Of a stretch of DNA of 64,000 nt, positions 8,747-17,027 are shown piece after piece (the stretch's first letter is position 1; the number at the start of each line of letters is the position of its first letter). The position numbers and the translations under genes are program-made. The notes beneath the pieces are model-generated. The model had not been told where the DNA came from. It did no database searches and saw only the letters and a program-made list of their open reading frames with translations. Where the stretch lies: NCBI RefSeq assembly GCF_025151995.1, contig NZ_CP102290.1, positions 496,001 to 560,000 on the forward strand, given 5' to 3'. The stretch is from Ruminococcus gauvreauii (GTDB taxonomy: Bacteria; Bacillota; Clostridia; Lachnospirales; Lachnospiraceae).

Positions 8747-10210
8747 CTATTTTTCAATTATTTCAAACATTGAAAGCGAATCATCTGACGGTCCATGAAA
8801 ATGGCATCCCCATATCCGATACTTCTCCACCGCGTTCCATATTTCCTGGCTCAGGCGCTCACCCGGATATACCAGTGGGATGCCCGGCGGATACGGTGCA
8901 ATCAATTCCCCCGCGATCTTTCCTCTTGCCATTTCCCATGGCACCTCCGTCACAGCCGAAAAATATGCTTCTCTTGGCGTCAGAACCATCTCCGGTTCAG
9001 GCAAACCCGGCATAGGAGTTTCCCGACAGGTACATCCCCGCGTTTTTTCTGCAATATCCGTAAGTGCCGCCAGAAAACGCTGAATGTCTTCTTCCGTATT
9101 TGCATGGGTGAGAATAGCCAAAACATTTTTTTCATCGGCCAGTTCCAGTTCTATTCTGTGCTCCTGCATAAGCCTGCGCTTCAGTTCATACCCACTGCTG
9201 TTCTGGCAGCGTATCACGACGCGGGTACCGTCTATTCCATGTACCCCGTATTTTCCGGCTAATCCTGAGTTCATGCAGGACATACCGGGGATCTGCCTGA
9301 TTCCTTTCCTTAACTCATCACTCAGTGACAGGGATCTTTCCATCATATCCTCCCCTCGTACTGCCAGCTCATAACGCGCCGCATCAAGCGAAGCCATCAG
9401 CAGATAAGAGGGGCTTGTGCTCTGCACCAGTTTCAACGCACGTTCCACACGCCGTTTGTCCACTCTCCCCGTGCCAATATGCAGTACAGAACTCTGTGTC
9501 AGTGCTCCTGTCACTTTATGGAAGCTCTGCACACACATATCTGCCCCCTGGGCAAGCGCTCCGTCCGGCAGTTTATCAGAAAAATACAGATGCCCGCCAT
9601 GCGCCTCATCAACCAGGAGAAGGACCCCGTTTTCATGGCATATATCCGAGATTTGTTTTAAATCACTTGTGATGCCATAATAATTGGGGCTTACCAAAAA
9701 TACCGCTTTGCAGTCAGGATGTTCCCTTAATTTTTCCTTTACGGTCTGCTGCAAAACTCCTCCGCAGATGCCTTCCTCCTCGATCCATTCCGGCATCATA
9801 TACACAGGCTTTGCCCCGGTTAAAATGATGCCCTCCAGCACAGATTTATGAACATTCCGGGGAACCAGAATTTTTTCTCCTTCCCTGACCGCAGAGAGAA
9901 TCATGGCCTCATTTCCGCAGGTTGACCCGTTTACCAGAAAAAAACTTTTCTTTGCGCCATAGAGTTCTGCCATGAGCTCCTGTGATTCCAGGATCACGCC
10001 TGACGGCTGATGCAGGTCGTCAAGTCCGGTTGCCTCTGTCAGATCATACCGCAGGAAACCACATTCATCTTCAGACAGCCACCGTCTGCTCACCCCCCGT
10101 TCGAAACGGTGACCCGGGATGCAAAAATACGCGGGCCTGTCCTTCTGATACTGCTTCAGCGCATCCACAAGCGGTGTTCTGTCCTGTTTTCTGTTGTATT
10201 CTTTGTTCAT
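8747..10210 (-). CDS. Orn/Lys/Arg decarboxylase (Gram-positive short type)
   Basis: A 487-residue PLP-dependent decarboxylase of the group I Orn/Lys/Arg family. PLP contacts are visible as VNGSTCGNEAMI (about 94-105), VDEAHGGHL (201-209) and the Schiff-base lysine K233 in QSFHKVTGALTQSS. It lacks the N-terminal wing domain of the roughly 715-residue enterobacterial acid-stress enzymes, matching the shorter Bacillus SpeA/YaaO type. It probably makes a polyamine precursor (agmatine or cadaverine); Arg versus Lys cannot be told by eye. No tmk or holB gene follows, unlike the Bacillus yaaO locus. Confidence 0.88.
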   Translation of the reverse strand: MNKEYNRKQDRTPLVDALKQYQKDRPAYFCIPGHRFERGVSRRWLSEDECGFLRYDLTEATGLDDLHQPSGVILESQELMAELYGAKKSFFLVNGSTCGNEAMILSAVREGEKILVPRNVHKSVLEGIILTGAKPVYMMPEWIEEEGICGGVLQQTVKEKLREHPDCKAVFLVSPNYYGITSDLKQISDICHENGVLLLVDEAHGGHLYFSDKLPDGALAQGADMCVQSFHKVTGALTQSSVLHIGTGRVDKRRVERALKLVQSTSPSYLLMASLDAARYELAVRGEDMMERSLSLSDELRKGIRQIPGMSCMNSGLAGKYGVHGIDGTRVVIRCQNSSGYELKRRLMQEHRIELELADEKNVLAILTHANTEEDIQRFLAALTDIAEKTRGCTCRETPMPGLPEPEMVLTPREAYFSAVTEVPWEMARGKIAGELIAPYPPGIPLVYPGERLSQEIWNAVEKYRIWGCHFHGPSDDSLSMFEIIEK

Positions 10211-10249
10211 AACCTGTTCCTTTCTGGCACGGCGTCACCGGATAAATAT

Positions 10250-10288
10250 CATAAGAAAAGGAGACACCGCACGTTCCATGTGTCTCCT
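10250..10288 (-). terminator. Rho-independent terminator of ilvE
   Basis: The minus strand reads AGGAGACAC, a 12-base loop, then GTGTCTCCT followed by a TTTTCTT tract. It lies between the ilvE stop (10325) and the decarboxylase start (10210), so it ends the ilvE transcript and separates the two genes. Confidence 0.8.
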
Positions 10289-10324
10289 GAGTCTAATCAT
10301 TTATTATTTTAACTTCGGACGTGA

Positions 10325-11389
10325 TCAGCAGACTTCCACTGTCCAGTTATATTTGTCTTCCTCGTCGCCCCACTGAATTCCTGTCAGATAATCATACAGC
10401 TTCTGTGTCAGATCGCCCGTCTTAAAATCATTGACCGTTATTTTGTCATCTTTATAAACGAACTCTCCAACCGGTGATATGACTGCTGCTGTCCCTGTTC
10501 CGAACGCTTCTTCCAGAGTGCCGTCATGTCCTGCTTTCATCAGGTCGTCAACAGAGAGTTTTGTTTCATTTACTTTATATCCCCAGTCTTTCAGGATATG
10601 AATAATCGAATCTCTCGTAACGCCGGGAAGAACGGTCCCCTCGATCGGCGCTGTATAGATCTCTCCGTTAATCTTGAACATGATATTCATCGTTCCGACT
10701 TCTTCTACGTACTTTCTTTCCACACCGTCAAGCCACAGTACCTGCGTACATCCCTGTTCTTCAGCTTTCACCTGTCCGAGAATAGATGCCGCATAATTCC
10801 CGCCGCATTTCGTGAAGCCGGTTCCTCCTTTTACAGCACGCACAAGCTCATCTTCCACCAGAATGCGCACCGGATTTACCCCCTCCGCATAATATGCACC
10901 CACCGGAGTGCAGATAACTACGAATTTATAGGAATTTGCCATGTGAACTCCGAGAGAAGACTCCGTGGCAAACATAAACGGACGAATATACAGTGACGTC
11001 TCCGGCTCTGACGGAACCCAGTCGCGCTCCACACGCACCAGTTCCTCCACTGCTTCCACAAACATATCCTCCGGAAACTCCGGCATGCACAGTCTCGCAT
11101 TAGAATTGATCATACGTCTCGCATTCATCTCCGGGCGAAACAGCTGAATCTTTCCGTTCTTTGTGCGGTATGCTTTCATTCCCTCAAAGGTCTCCTGTGC
11201 ATAGTGCAGTGTCACACATGCCGGGTCCATAAGCATTGGTTCGTGCGGCACGATTCTGGCGTCATGCCACCCATTTTCTCTGTCCCAGTCCATGACAAAC
11301 ATATAATCTGTCATATATTTTCCGAAACCAAGTTTCGTCTGGTCCGGTTTCTCCTTTAACTGTTCACGTTTCTCAAATTTGATATCCAT
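10325..11389 (-). CDS. ilvE: Branched-chain amino acid aminotransferase
   Basis: A 354-residue fold-type IV aminotransferase of the long (BCAT group II) form, interconverting Leu/Ile/Val and their 2-oxo acids. Diagnostic segments are YAQETFEGMKAY near residues 64-75, the PLP-lysine region GGTGFTKCGGNYAAS, VEEVGTMNIMF, and the PLP-phosphate-binding GVTRDSI segment. It stands alone with its own terminator at 10250-10288. Its roughly 250-nt leader contains an inverted-repeat-flanked structured element (11445-11630). I looked for a T-box there and did not find the conserved antiterminator core. Confidence 0.95.
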   Translation of the reverse strand: MDIKFEKREQLKEKPDQTKLGFGKYMTDYMFVMDWDRENGWHDARIVPHEPMLMDPACVTLHYAQETFEGMKAYRTKNGKIQLFRPEMNARRMINSNARLCMPEFPEDMFVEAVEELVRVERDWVPSEPETSLYIRPFMFATESSLGVHMANSYKFVVICTPVGAYYAEGVNPVRILVEDELVRAVKGGTGFTKCGGNYAASILGQVKAEEQGCTQVLWLDGVERKYVEEVGTMNIMFKINGEIYTAPIEGTVLPGVTRDSIIHILKDWGYKVNETKLSVDDLMKAGHDGTLEEAFGTGTAAVISPVGEFVYKDDKITVNDFKTGDLTQKLYDYLTGIQWGDEEDKYNWTVEVC

Positions 11390-11444
11390 TGTACTGTCCT
11401 CCCCGGGATGGTAAATCCTTTATCCCATTTATTTACTGATGCCA

Positions 11445-11630
11445 GGGTCAAAAGGTCAAATACCGTTCATGCTTGCATGATAAGGCATTTGATCTTGGGA
11501 CCCGCCAAACATGAGGAAGAAGCGATTTACGCGGTAAATCAGCGGATTCCAAATGTTTACAGGATTGCGGGAGCACGAAGTGCGGAGCAAGCCGTAGGCA
11601 TCAATTGGGGGCAAAAGACCTTTTGACCCC
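11445..11630. repeat. Inverted-repeat-flanked structured intergenic element upstream of ilvE
   Basis: The 13-bp sequence GGGTCAAAAGGTC at 11445-11457 recurs as an exact reverse complement at 11617-11629. The roughly 160 bp between contain small hairpins, including GATTTAC/GTAAATC arms around a GCG or CGC loop and a CATGCAAGCATG palindrome. No convincing ORF or T-box occurs in 11390-11764. Read on the minus strand it would lie in the ilvE leader; it may instead be a small non-coding mobile repeat (MITE/REP-like). Its left end shares TTTGACCCTGGCNTCA with 8686-8701. Confidence 0.5.
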
Positions 11631-11764
11631 AACATCATTTACTTCATATAGTATAAAACTGTGTTTCCCATCCGTCAATATCTATTACTGAAATATTATT
11701 TGCTTTTATGGCGGCTATCTGGTAAAGTAGTCTTATAAAAAATATACAGAAAGAGGTATAATCC

Positions 11765-12133
11765 ATGGGAAATCAAAACGATGATATCTGCAGCGGAAAT
11801 TGTGACTGCTGCGGTTCTGATTGTGATTCTTCACTCCAGCCGGGCGACACAACCGTCACTCTGACACTGGATGATGACAGCACGATTGAGTGCGCTGTCC
11901 TGACCACATATAAAGTTGAGGACAAGGAGTATATTGCCCTGCTTCCGCTTGATGAGAATGGTCAGAACACCGACGGAGAAGTTTTTCTTTACCGTTTCAC
12001 AGAGGATGAAAACGGTCAGCCGATGCTCGACAACATCCTGGATGATGATGAATACGAGGCTGCCGCCGATGCATTCGACGAACTGCTTGACAAGGCGGAA
12101 TACGATGAGATCGTAGACGGCGAGGAATTATAA
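11765..12133 (+). CDS. DUF1292 domain-containing protein
   Basis: A 122-residue very acidic cytosolic protein of the DUF1292 (YrzB-like) family. The core (about residues 30-112) has the family pattern TLTLDDDSTIECAVL, YIALLPLDENG, EVFLYRF and DDEYEAAADAFDELL. The N-terminus carries a Cys cluster (CSGNCDCCGSDCDSS, residues 9-23) that could bind metal; such a lead is not in the short Bacillus form. It is preceded by AGAAAGAGG and shares a two-way terminator hairpin with the converging dut gene. Function is unknown. Confidence 0.85.
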   Translation: MGNQNDDICSGNCDCCGSDCDSSLQPGDTTVTLTLDDDSTIECAVLTTYKVEDKEYIALLPLDENGQNTDGEVFLYRFTEDENGQPMLDNILDDDEYEAAADAFDELLDKAEYDEIVDGEEL

Positions 12134-12149
12134 TCCGAATGTAACACAA

Positions 12150-12186
12150 CGGACCGCATGCCCGTAAATTACGGCATGCGGTCCGT
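12150..12186. terminator. Bidirectional terminator between DUF1292 gene and dut
   Basis: A perfect 12-bp stem, GGACCGCATGCC paired with GGCATGCGGTCC, encloses a CGTAAATTACG loop that is itself palindromic. It lies just after the DUF1292 stop (12133) and overlaps the last codons of dut on the opposite strand. The plus-strand T tract is GTTTCATTT, so termination is strongest for the plus-strand gene. Confidence 0.75.
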
Positions 12187-12702
12187 TTCATTTCCCGATG
12201 TGCTTCCAAATCCGCCGTTTCGGACCTCAGCCGCCTCATCATCCCAGGTGATTCCGTATTCCACGAAAATCCCCTGCATAAAACCGTCTCCCGCCTTTAT
12301 CTCTATGGTCTTCTCCTCGTTGGAATCATTCGTAATCTTGGCAAAGATATGACCCTCGTTATCAGAATAAAAATAGTCACTGTCAATAATGCCTACCGTA
12401 TTATTCAGCTGCAGACGGTACTTGAAACCCTGCCCGCTTCTCGGGTAGAGTTTCAGCACCCAACCGTTTTCCATCTCAGCGTGAATTCCTGTGGGAATTC
12501 GGATGGTCTCCCCCGGCTTCAGCACAAAAGACAGCGGACTGAAAAAATCATAACCGGCGCTGCCCGCAGTCGCCCTTCGCGGAAGCCTGATATTCTCATA
12601 CACGGATTCCGCCTCTTTAGGACCGGATCCCGGAAACGCATCGAGCCACCCTTCTGTAAACTGTTTCAAACTAACCCTGCCGAATCTTGCAACTCGTTTC
12701 AT
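12169..12702 (-). CDS. dut: dUTP diphosphatase (trimeric dUTPase)
   Basis: A 177-residue trimeric-type dUTPase that hydrolyses dUTP to dUMP and PPi, limiting uracil in DNA. All five motifs are recognisable: motif I ATAGSAGYDFFSP, motif II YPRSGQGFKY (PRSG form), motif III NNTVGIIDSDYF with the catalytic Asp and uracil-binding Tyr, motif IV around KITNDSNEE-GDGFMQGIF, and the C-terminal P-loop-like RNGGFGSTSG. The N-terminus has about 35 extra residues. Its last codons form part of the terminator hairpin. It lies 16 bp downstream of nrdG, pairing two dNTP-pool genes. Confidence 0.9.
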   Translation of the reverse strand: MKRVARFGRVSLKQFTEGWLDAFPGSGPKEAESVYENIRLPRRATAGSAGYDFFSPLSFVLKPGETIRIPTGIHAEMENGWVLKLYPRSGQGFKYRLQLNNTVGIIDSDYFYSDNEGHIFAKITNDSNEEKTIEIKAGDGFMQGIFVEYGITWDDEAAEVRNGGFGSTSGNETDRMP

Positions 12703-12718
12703 TCAAGTCATCCTCCGT

Positions 12719-13213
12719 TTAATCTGCCGTATGCAGTACAATCTTCCCTGTTTCCAGTGATCTTTTCACATCGATCACTCTCTGGTTGGAACTGCCCTTC
12801 CATTTCAGAGACGTATCTTTCCTGTCAGTTTCAAATTCCCCATCCACCAGTACATCCAGATAATTTATAATCTCCTCGAGCTTTACAAATTCCCACAGCC
12901 CTCCGGTATACAACCAGATCGTCTTGTCCGGAAATTTACTGCGGATTTCTTTCGCCAGCTCTGTCACTTCTGTGATATTATTGACATGCAGCGGATCACC
13001 CCCGCTGAATGTGATCCCCGACACGTACGGTTTTTCCAGCTGCAAAAACAATTCCTGTTTTGCTGCCTCATCAAACGGTATCCCGCCGTTCGGATCCCAG
13101 GTCTGCGGATTCTGACAGTCTCTGCAGCAGTGTGAACAGCCCGACACCCACAGGACAACACGCAGTCCGTCACCGTTTAGCATATCATCTTTAGTAATAT
13201 TATGATAACGCAT
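12719..13213 (-). CDS. nrdG: Anaerobic ribonucleotide reductase activating protein
   Basis: A 164-residue radical SAM activase that generates the glycyl radical on NrdD. The CxxxCxxC cluster motif is in GCSHCCRDCQNP (around residues 25-36), followed by WDPNGG and the GGDPLHVNN glycine motif typical of NrdG. Length is normal. nrdD, usually immediately upstream, is absent; pnp lies upstream instead, so this is an orphan or relocated nrdG. It is followed by dut. A hairpin-rich stretch (13230-13310) precedes it. Confidence 0.93.
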   Translation of the reverse strand: MRYHNITKDDMLNGDGLRVVLWVSGCSHCCRDCQNPQTWDPNGGIPFDEAAKQELFLQLEKPYVSGITFSGGDPLHVNNITEVTELAKEIRSKFPDKTIWLYTGGLWEFVKLEEIINYLDVLVDGEFETDRKDTSLKWKGSSNQRVIDVKRSLETGKIVLHTAD

Positions 13214-13315
13214 GTATCTCCCTCTTTTTTCAACCTAACTTCGGGTGCGCCAAATATCCATGCCTGCTTACGTGCAAGCACGACGCAGCCCTGGCTAGTT
13301 GGCTTACTTTCACAG

Positions 13316-13351
13316 TAAACAGGGGAAACCGCAGCTGTGCGATCCCCCCTG
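13316..13351 (-). terminator. Probable terminator downstream of pnp
   Basis: On the minus strand ACAGGGG... pairs with ...CCCCTGT around a roughly 20-base inner region that contains CGCACAGCTGCGG, itself able to fold. It lies 18 bp past the pnp stop. The T tract is short (GTTTAC), so read-through into the nrdG leader is possible. Confidence 0.55.
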
Positions 13352-13368
13352 TATCTATTCCTGATTGT

Positions 13369-15465
13369 TTATTTTGCTTCTTCCGGAACGTCTTTGATGC
13401 TGAAGCTGATTCTGCCCATTTTGTCTTTTCCAAGGCAGACTACTTTCACAATATCTCCAAGTGTCAGAACATCCTCCACACGGTTGATCCGTTCTTTTGC
13501 GATTTTGGAAATATGCACCATGCCTTCTTTTCCAGGAGCAAACTCAAGGAACGCTCCGAATTCTTTAATGCTGACAACTTTTCCAACGAAAATCTGTCCG
13601 GCTTCAAAATCAGTGGTAATGATTTTGATATACTCGAGCGCTTTATTCATCGCATCCTGCTCAACGCCGCAGATAGAAACCGCACCGTCATCTGAAATAT
13701 CGATTTTAACACCGGTTTCTTCGATAATCGCATTGATAGTCTTTCCGCGCTGTCCTACCACATCACCGATTTTTGCGGGATCGATCTGAATCTGAATAAT
13801 CTTCGGTGCATAAGGACCTACGCTCTCCCTGGGCTTTGCGATGCACGGCTCCATAACCTCTGTCAGGATATACTCTCTTGCCTCTTTTGTCTTTGCGATC
13901 GCCTCTTCGATGATCGGGCGTGTCAGGCCATGGATTTTAATATCCATCTGAATAGCCGTAATACCATCATGTGTACCGGCAACCTTGAAGTCCATATCGC
14001 CAAAGAAGTCTTCCAGACCCTGAATATCTGTCAACACCAGATAATCTTCATCTGTATCTCCCGTCACCAGTCCGGTAGATATCCCGGCAACCGGTTTTTT
14101 GATCGGAACACCGGCAGCCATCAAAGACATGGAGGATGCACAGATACTTGCCTGTGATGTGGATCCGTTCGATTCAAACGTCTCAGACACGGTACGGATT
14201 GCATACGGGAACTCTTCTACCGTCGGCAGTACCGGAATCAGCGCCCTCTCGGCAAGTGCTCCATGACCAATCTCACGGCGTCCCGGGCCCCTGGACGGTT
14301 TTGTCTCACCGACAGAATAGGACGGGAAATTGTAGTGATGCATATATCTCTTTGAAGTTTCAAACTCATCAAGGCCATCGATGCGCTGTGCTTCTGACAT
14401 CGGCGCAAGTGTCGTGACGGTACAGATCTGAGTCTGTCCGCGCGTAAACATTGCGGAACCGTGAACCCTCGGAATCAGGTCAGTCTCGGCAGACAGTTTA
14501 CGAATTTCTGTGATCGCTCTTCCGTCCGGACGTTTATGATCTTTTAAGATCATTTTGCGGACTGTCTTTTTCTGATACTGATATACAGCTTCATCCAGAA
14601 CCGCGAGCCATTCTTCATTCTCGGCAAACGCCTCCGTAAGTTTATCCTTGATCTGACGGATATTTTCTTCTCTCACCTGCTTCTCATCTGTAAATACAGC
14701 TTCCTCCATGGCAGCCGGAGGAACGATTTCCTTAATTGCTGCAAACAGTTCCTCCGGAACTGCACAGCTTTCATATGTGTGTTTTTCTTTACCGCATTCA
14801 GCTACGATCTGATCGATAAATTTGATGATCTCCTGATTGACCTCATGTGCTTTAAAGATCGCGTCGATCATCACTGCTTCCGGAATCTCATTCGCTCCTG
14901 CCTCGATCATGATGACTTTGTCCCTTGTGGAGGCAACTGTCAGCTGTAAATCTGAAATGTCCTTTTGCCCAAGTGTCGGATTGATAATGAACTCTCCGTC
15001 GAGCATACCGATCTGTGTCGCCGCACACGGTCCGTCAAACGGAATATCTGAAATACAGGTTGCGATCGCCGAACCCAGCATCGCCGGAATCTCCGGATTA
15101 CATTCCGGATCAACAGACATTACAAGATTGCTGAGCGTCACATCATTTCTGTAGTCCTTCGGAAACAGCGGGCGCATCGGACGGTCAATCACACGTGACG
15201 TCAATGTCGCATGCTCGCTCGCTTTTCCCTCTCTCTTGTTGAATCCGCCTGGAATCTTACCTACGGCATACTGTTTCTCTTCATACTCCACACTGAGCGG
15301 AAAGAAATCGATTCCTTCTCTCGGCTTATCCGATGCAGTAGCCGTTGAGAGAACCGTCGTATCCCCGTAATGCATAAATGCCGCGCCGTTTGCCTGTTTT
15401 GCAACTCTGTCGATATCTACGGTCAGAGTTCTGCCAGCCAGTTCCATTGAAAAACTTTTGTACAT
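13369..15465 (-). CDS. pnp: Polynucleotide phosphorylase (PNPase)
   Basis: A 698-residue phosphorolytic 3'-5' exoribonuclease. It has two RNase PH-like domains, an alpha linker, a KH domain (about residues 555-615, context KIGDVVGQRGKTINAI) and a C-terminal S1 domain (about 620-690, context GQIFVGKVVSIKEFGAFLEF). The second core carries GRPDGR-like KRPDGRAITEIR and the phosphate-binding GSTSQAS. Length is standard. It lies downstream of rpsO as in most bacteria. A near-perfect 32-nt palindrome in its leader (15514-15545) resembles the RNase III-processed leader hairpin known to control pnp in E. coli. Confidence 0.97.
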   Translation of the reverse strand: MYKSFSMELAGRTLTVDIDRVAKQANGAAFMHYGDTTVLSTATASDKPREGIDFFPLSVEYEEKQYAVGKIPGGFNKREGKASEHATLTSRVIDRPMRPLFPKDYRNDVTLSNLVMSVDPECNPEIPAMLGSAIATCISDIPFDGPCAATQIGMLDGEFIINPTLGQKDISDLQLTVASTRDKVIMIEAGANEIPEAVMIDAIFKAHEVNQEIIKFIDQIVAECGKEKHTYESCAVPEELFAAIKEIVPPAAMEEAVFTDEKQVREENIRQIKDKLTEAFAENEEWLAVLDEAVYQYQKKTVRKMILKDHKRPDGRAITEIRKLSAETDLIPRVHGSAMFTRGQTQICTVTTLAPMSEAQRIDGLDEFETSKRYMHHYNFPSYSVGETKPSRGPGRREIGHGALAERALIPVLPTVEEFPYAIRTVSETFESNGSTSQASICASSMSLMAAGVPIKKPVAGISTGLVTGDTDEDYLVLTDIQGLEDFFGDMDFKVAGTHDGITAIQMDIKIHGLTRPIIEEAIAKTKEAREYILTEVMEPCIAKPRESVGPYAPKIIQIQIDPAKIGDVVGQRGKTINAIIEETGVKIDISDDGAVSICGVEQDAMNKALEYIKIITTDFEAGQIFVGKVVSIKEFGAFLEFAPGKEGMVHISKIAKERINRVEDVLTLGDIVKVVCLGKDKMGRISFSIKDVPEEAK

Positions 15466-15513
15466 GTTTTCTTCTCCTTATAAACTTATTGACAAAACTT
15501 CTCCCGAAACAAC

Positions 15514-15545
15514 TGAAAAGAACATTCGGCCGAATATGCTTTTCA
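15514..15545 (-). promoter_or_regulatory. Long leader hairpin of pnp
   Basis: A 32-bp near-perfect palindrome with 16-nt arms (TGAAAAG outer arms, ATTCGGCCGAAT core) and three mismatched or wobble positions. It lies about 50 nt upstream of the pnp start and has no T tract at its end. By analogy with the pnp leader of enterobacteria it could be a processing and autoregulation site; this is inference from position and shape. Confidence 0.55.
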
Positions 15546-15599
15546 GTGGTCTCGGACAGTCACAGTTTTGTCTGTTTTCATTTTCTTTTTTACAGAAAC

Positions 15600-15620
15600 G
15601 GGGCGGAAATCATCCGCCCC
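15600..15620 (-). terminator. Hairpin downstream of rpsO
   Basis: GGGGCGGA and TCCGCCCC arms enclose a 5-base loop, 13 bp past the rpsO stop on the minus strand. The run after the stem (GTTTCTG) is weak, so it may attenuate rather than fully block read-through into pnp. Confidence 0.6.
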
Positions 15621-15633
15621 CCTTTATAACCTA

Positions 15634-15900
15634 TTATTTTCTGATTCCTAATCTTTCAATCAAATTACGGTATCTTTCAATGTCGGTTTTCTTCAAGTAA
15701 TCCAGCAGACCTCTTCTCTGACCTACCATTTTCAGAAGACCTCTTCTGGAATGGTGATCTTTGTGATGCTCTTTCAGATGCTCTGTCAGTTCCTGGATTC
15801 TTGCTGTCAGAATCGCAACCTGTACTTCCGGAGAACCGGTGTCGCCAGGTGTTCTGGCATATTCATTCATAATTGCCTGTTTCTTTTCTTTTGAAATCAT
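15634..15900 (-). CDS. rpsO: 30S ribosomal protein S15
   Basis: An 88-residue S15, which binds the central domain of 16S rRNA. The start at 15900 follows a CGAGGAGGAAAAAC ribosome binding site and gives the canonical MISKEKKQAIMNEY N-terminus; an upstream in-frame start at 15942 would add 14 atypical residues and is rejected. RNA-contact blocks DTGSPEVQVA and HHKDHHSRRGLLKMVGQRR are intact. It precedes pnp, as is usual, separated by a hairpin and the pnp leader palindrome. Confidence 0.97.
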   Translation of the reverse strand: MISKEKKQAIMNEYARTPGDTGSPEVQVAILTARIQELTEHLKEHHKDHHSRRGLLKMVGQRRGLLDYLKKTDIERYRNLIERLGIRK

Positions 15901-16043
15901 GTTTTTCCTCCTCGATTTTAATAAACGCCTCAGATTAAGCAATGGTTGGAGATTCCGATTCCTGAATCCGGGCTGATTTCATACTCATCCAGTATAGCAT
16001 ACCGCGGTGTGGATGTAAATACTTTTTTTGCCACGGCAAGGCG

Positions 16044-16874
16044 TCAGAGCAGAGTGACGACACATTCCACATTATCATAGTAAATGTCGGATATCTTAAT
16101 CCCGGTCTCACTGCTGCTTGCATGTACGACTTGTCCGTCACCGGCATACATCACGACGTGATAGATCTCTCCGTCTCGTGCGTAAAAGATCAGATCACCC
16201 GGACGTGCCTGTGAGAGATCAATCCTTGTCCCTGCAAGCGCCTGATCTTTTGATACTCTTGGAAGTGTTATCCCAAACTGAGCATATACGCTCTGGACAA
16301 ATCCGGAGCAGTCAGCCCCGTTTGTCAGGGAGGTCCCTCCCCACACATAGGGATTGCCTACAAACTGTTCCGCAAAGTTCACAATCTCCTGCCTCAGCTG
16401 ATCGGTCTCCAGATTGCCTCCGTACGCCGTGGCAGCCAGAGTCTCCTGAAATTCTCTCTCCTGCTGCATGACATATTCATCGGTATCCTCTGCGGTTGAT
16501 ACAGCCACAGGCATATTTTCCTCTCCCATCTCATGAACCAGGCTCCAGGCCTTATCTTCTGTATACAGATATTCCATACAGACATATCCGGTCACATCGC
16601 CGGAAGACACAAAAGCCCATCCGTTTTCTTCTGACTGAATATAACAGACCGCCTGATCCGGCAGTATTCCGATGATCTCAAATTCCGTTCCTTTATCCGA
16701 CCGTACATTCAAATGGGTGTTTACATTCACCACCCCATAGTTTTTTTCATTCGTATTAGACACCTTTGCAGACTCCGGCTGTGCATAAGCCGTGGCTGCA
16801 AACAAGGGATCAGAAACTGCCGCTGCGCAGACCGTCAAGACTGCCGCACTCAGCATCCACGCCTTCTTGTGCAT
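16044..16874 (-). CDS. Secreted SH3b-NlpC/P60 peptidoglycan endopeptidase
   Basis: A 276-residue exported cell-wall hydrolase. It has an N-terminal signal peptide (basic MHKK, hydrophobic core, probable cleavage after ATAYA), an SH3b domain (about residues 46-105, context VNTHLNVRSDKGTEF), a linker, and a C-terminal NlpC/P60 domain (about 155-276). The catalytic Cys is in NGADCSGFVQ, the His in IYHVVMYAG and the third polar residue in VVHASS. It probably cleaves D-Glu-diaminopimelate bonds in stem peptides. Its promoter region (16875-17027) includes a TATACT -10; I found no riboswitch there. It separates ribF from rpsO. Confidence 0.92.
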   Translation of the reverse strand: MHKKAWMLSAAVLTVCAAAVSDPLFAATAYAQPESAKVSNTNEKNYGVVNVNTHLNVRSDKGTEFEIIGILPDQAVCYIQSEENGWAFVSSGDVTGYVCMEYLYTEDKAWSLVHEMGEENMPVAVSTAEDTDEYVMQQEREFQETLAATAYGGNLETDQLRQEIVNFAEQFVGNPYVWGGTSLTNGADCSGFVQSVYAQFGITLPRVSKDQALAGTRIDLSQARPGDLIFYARDGEIYHVVMYAGDGQVVHASSSETGIKISDIYYDNVECVVTLL

Positions 16875-17027
16875 AATACCTCCTATGAAATTGGTAACGA
16901 TTCAGGACGGCTTATCTTCTTGCATGCCCGAATTGTTACATTTTTATTACATCTGTACATAAAAAGTATACCACATTTTCACTGTACTACAACGGAATTC
17001 GTTCGACAAAATCTTCCAGTCCCGCCG

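Noticed and set aside
11390..11764. T-box riboswitch in front of ilvE
   Set aside because: The conserved T-box antiterminator core and specifier-loop features were not seen; only inverted repeats and small hairpins occur.
16875..17027. Riboswitch (ydaO/c-di-AMP type) before the NlpC/P60 gene
   Set aside because: The space after the TATACT promoter is only about 100 nt and none of the conserved riboswitch core elements was recognised.
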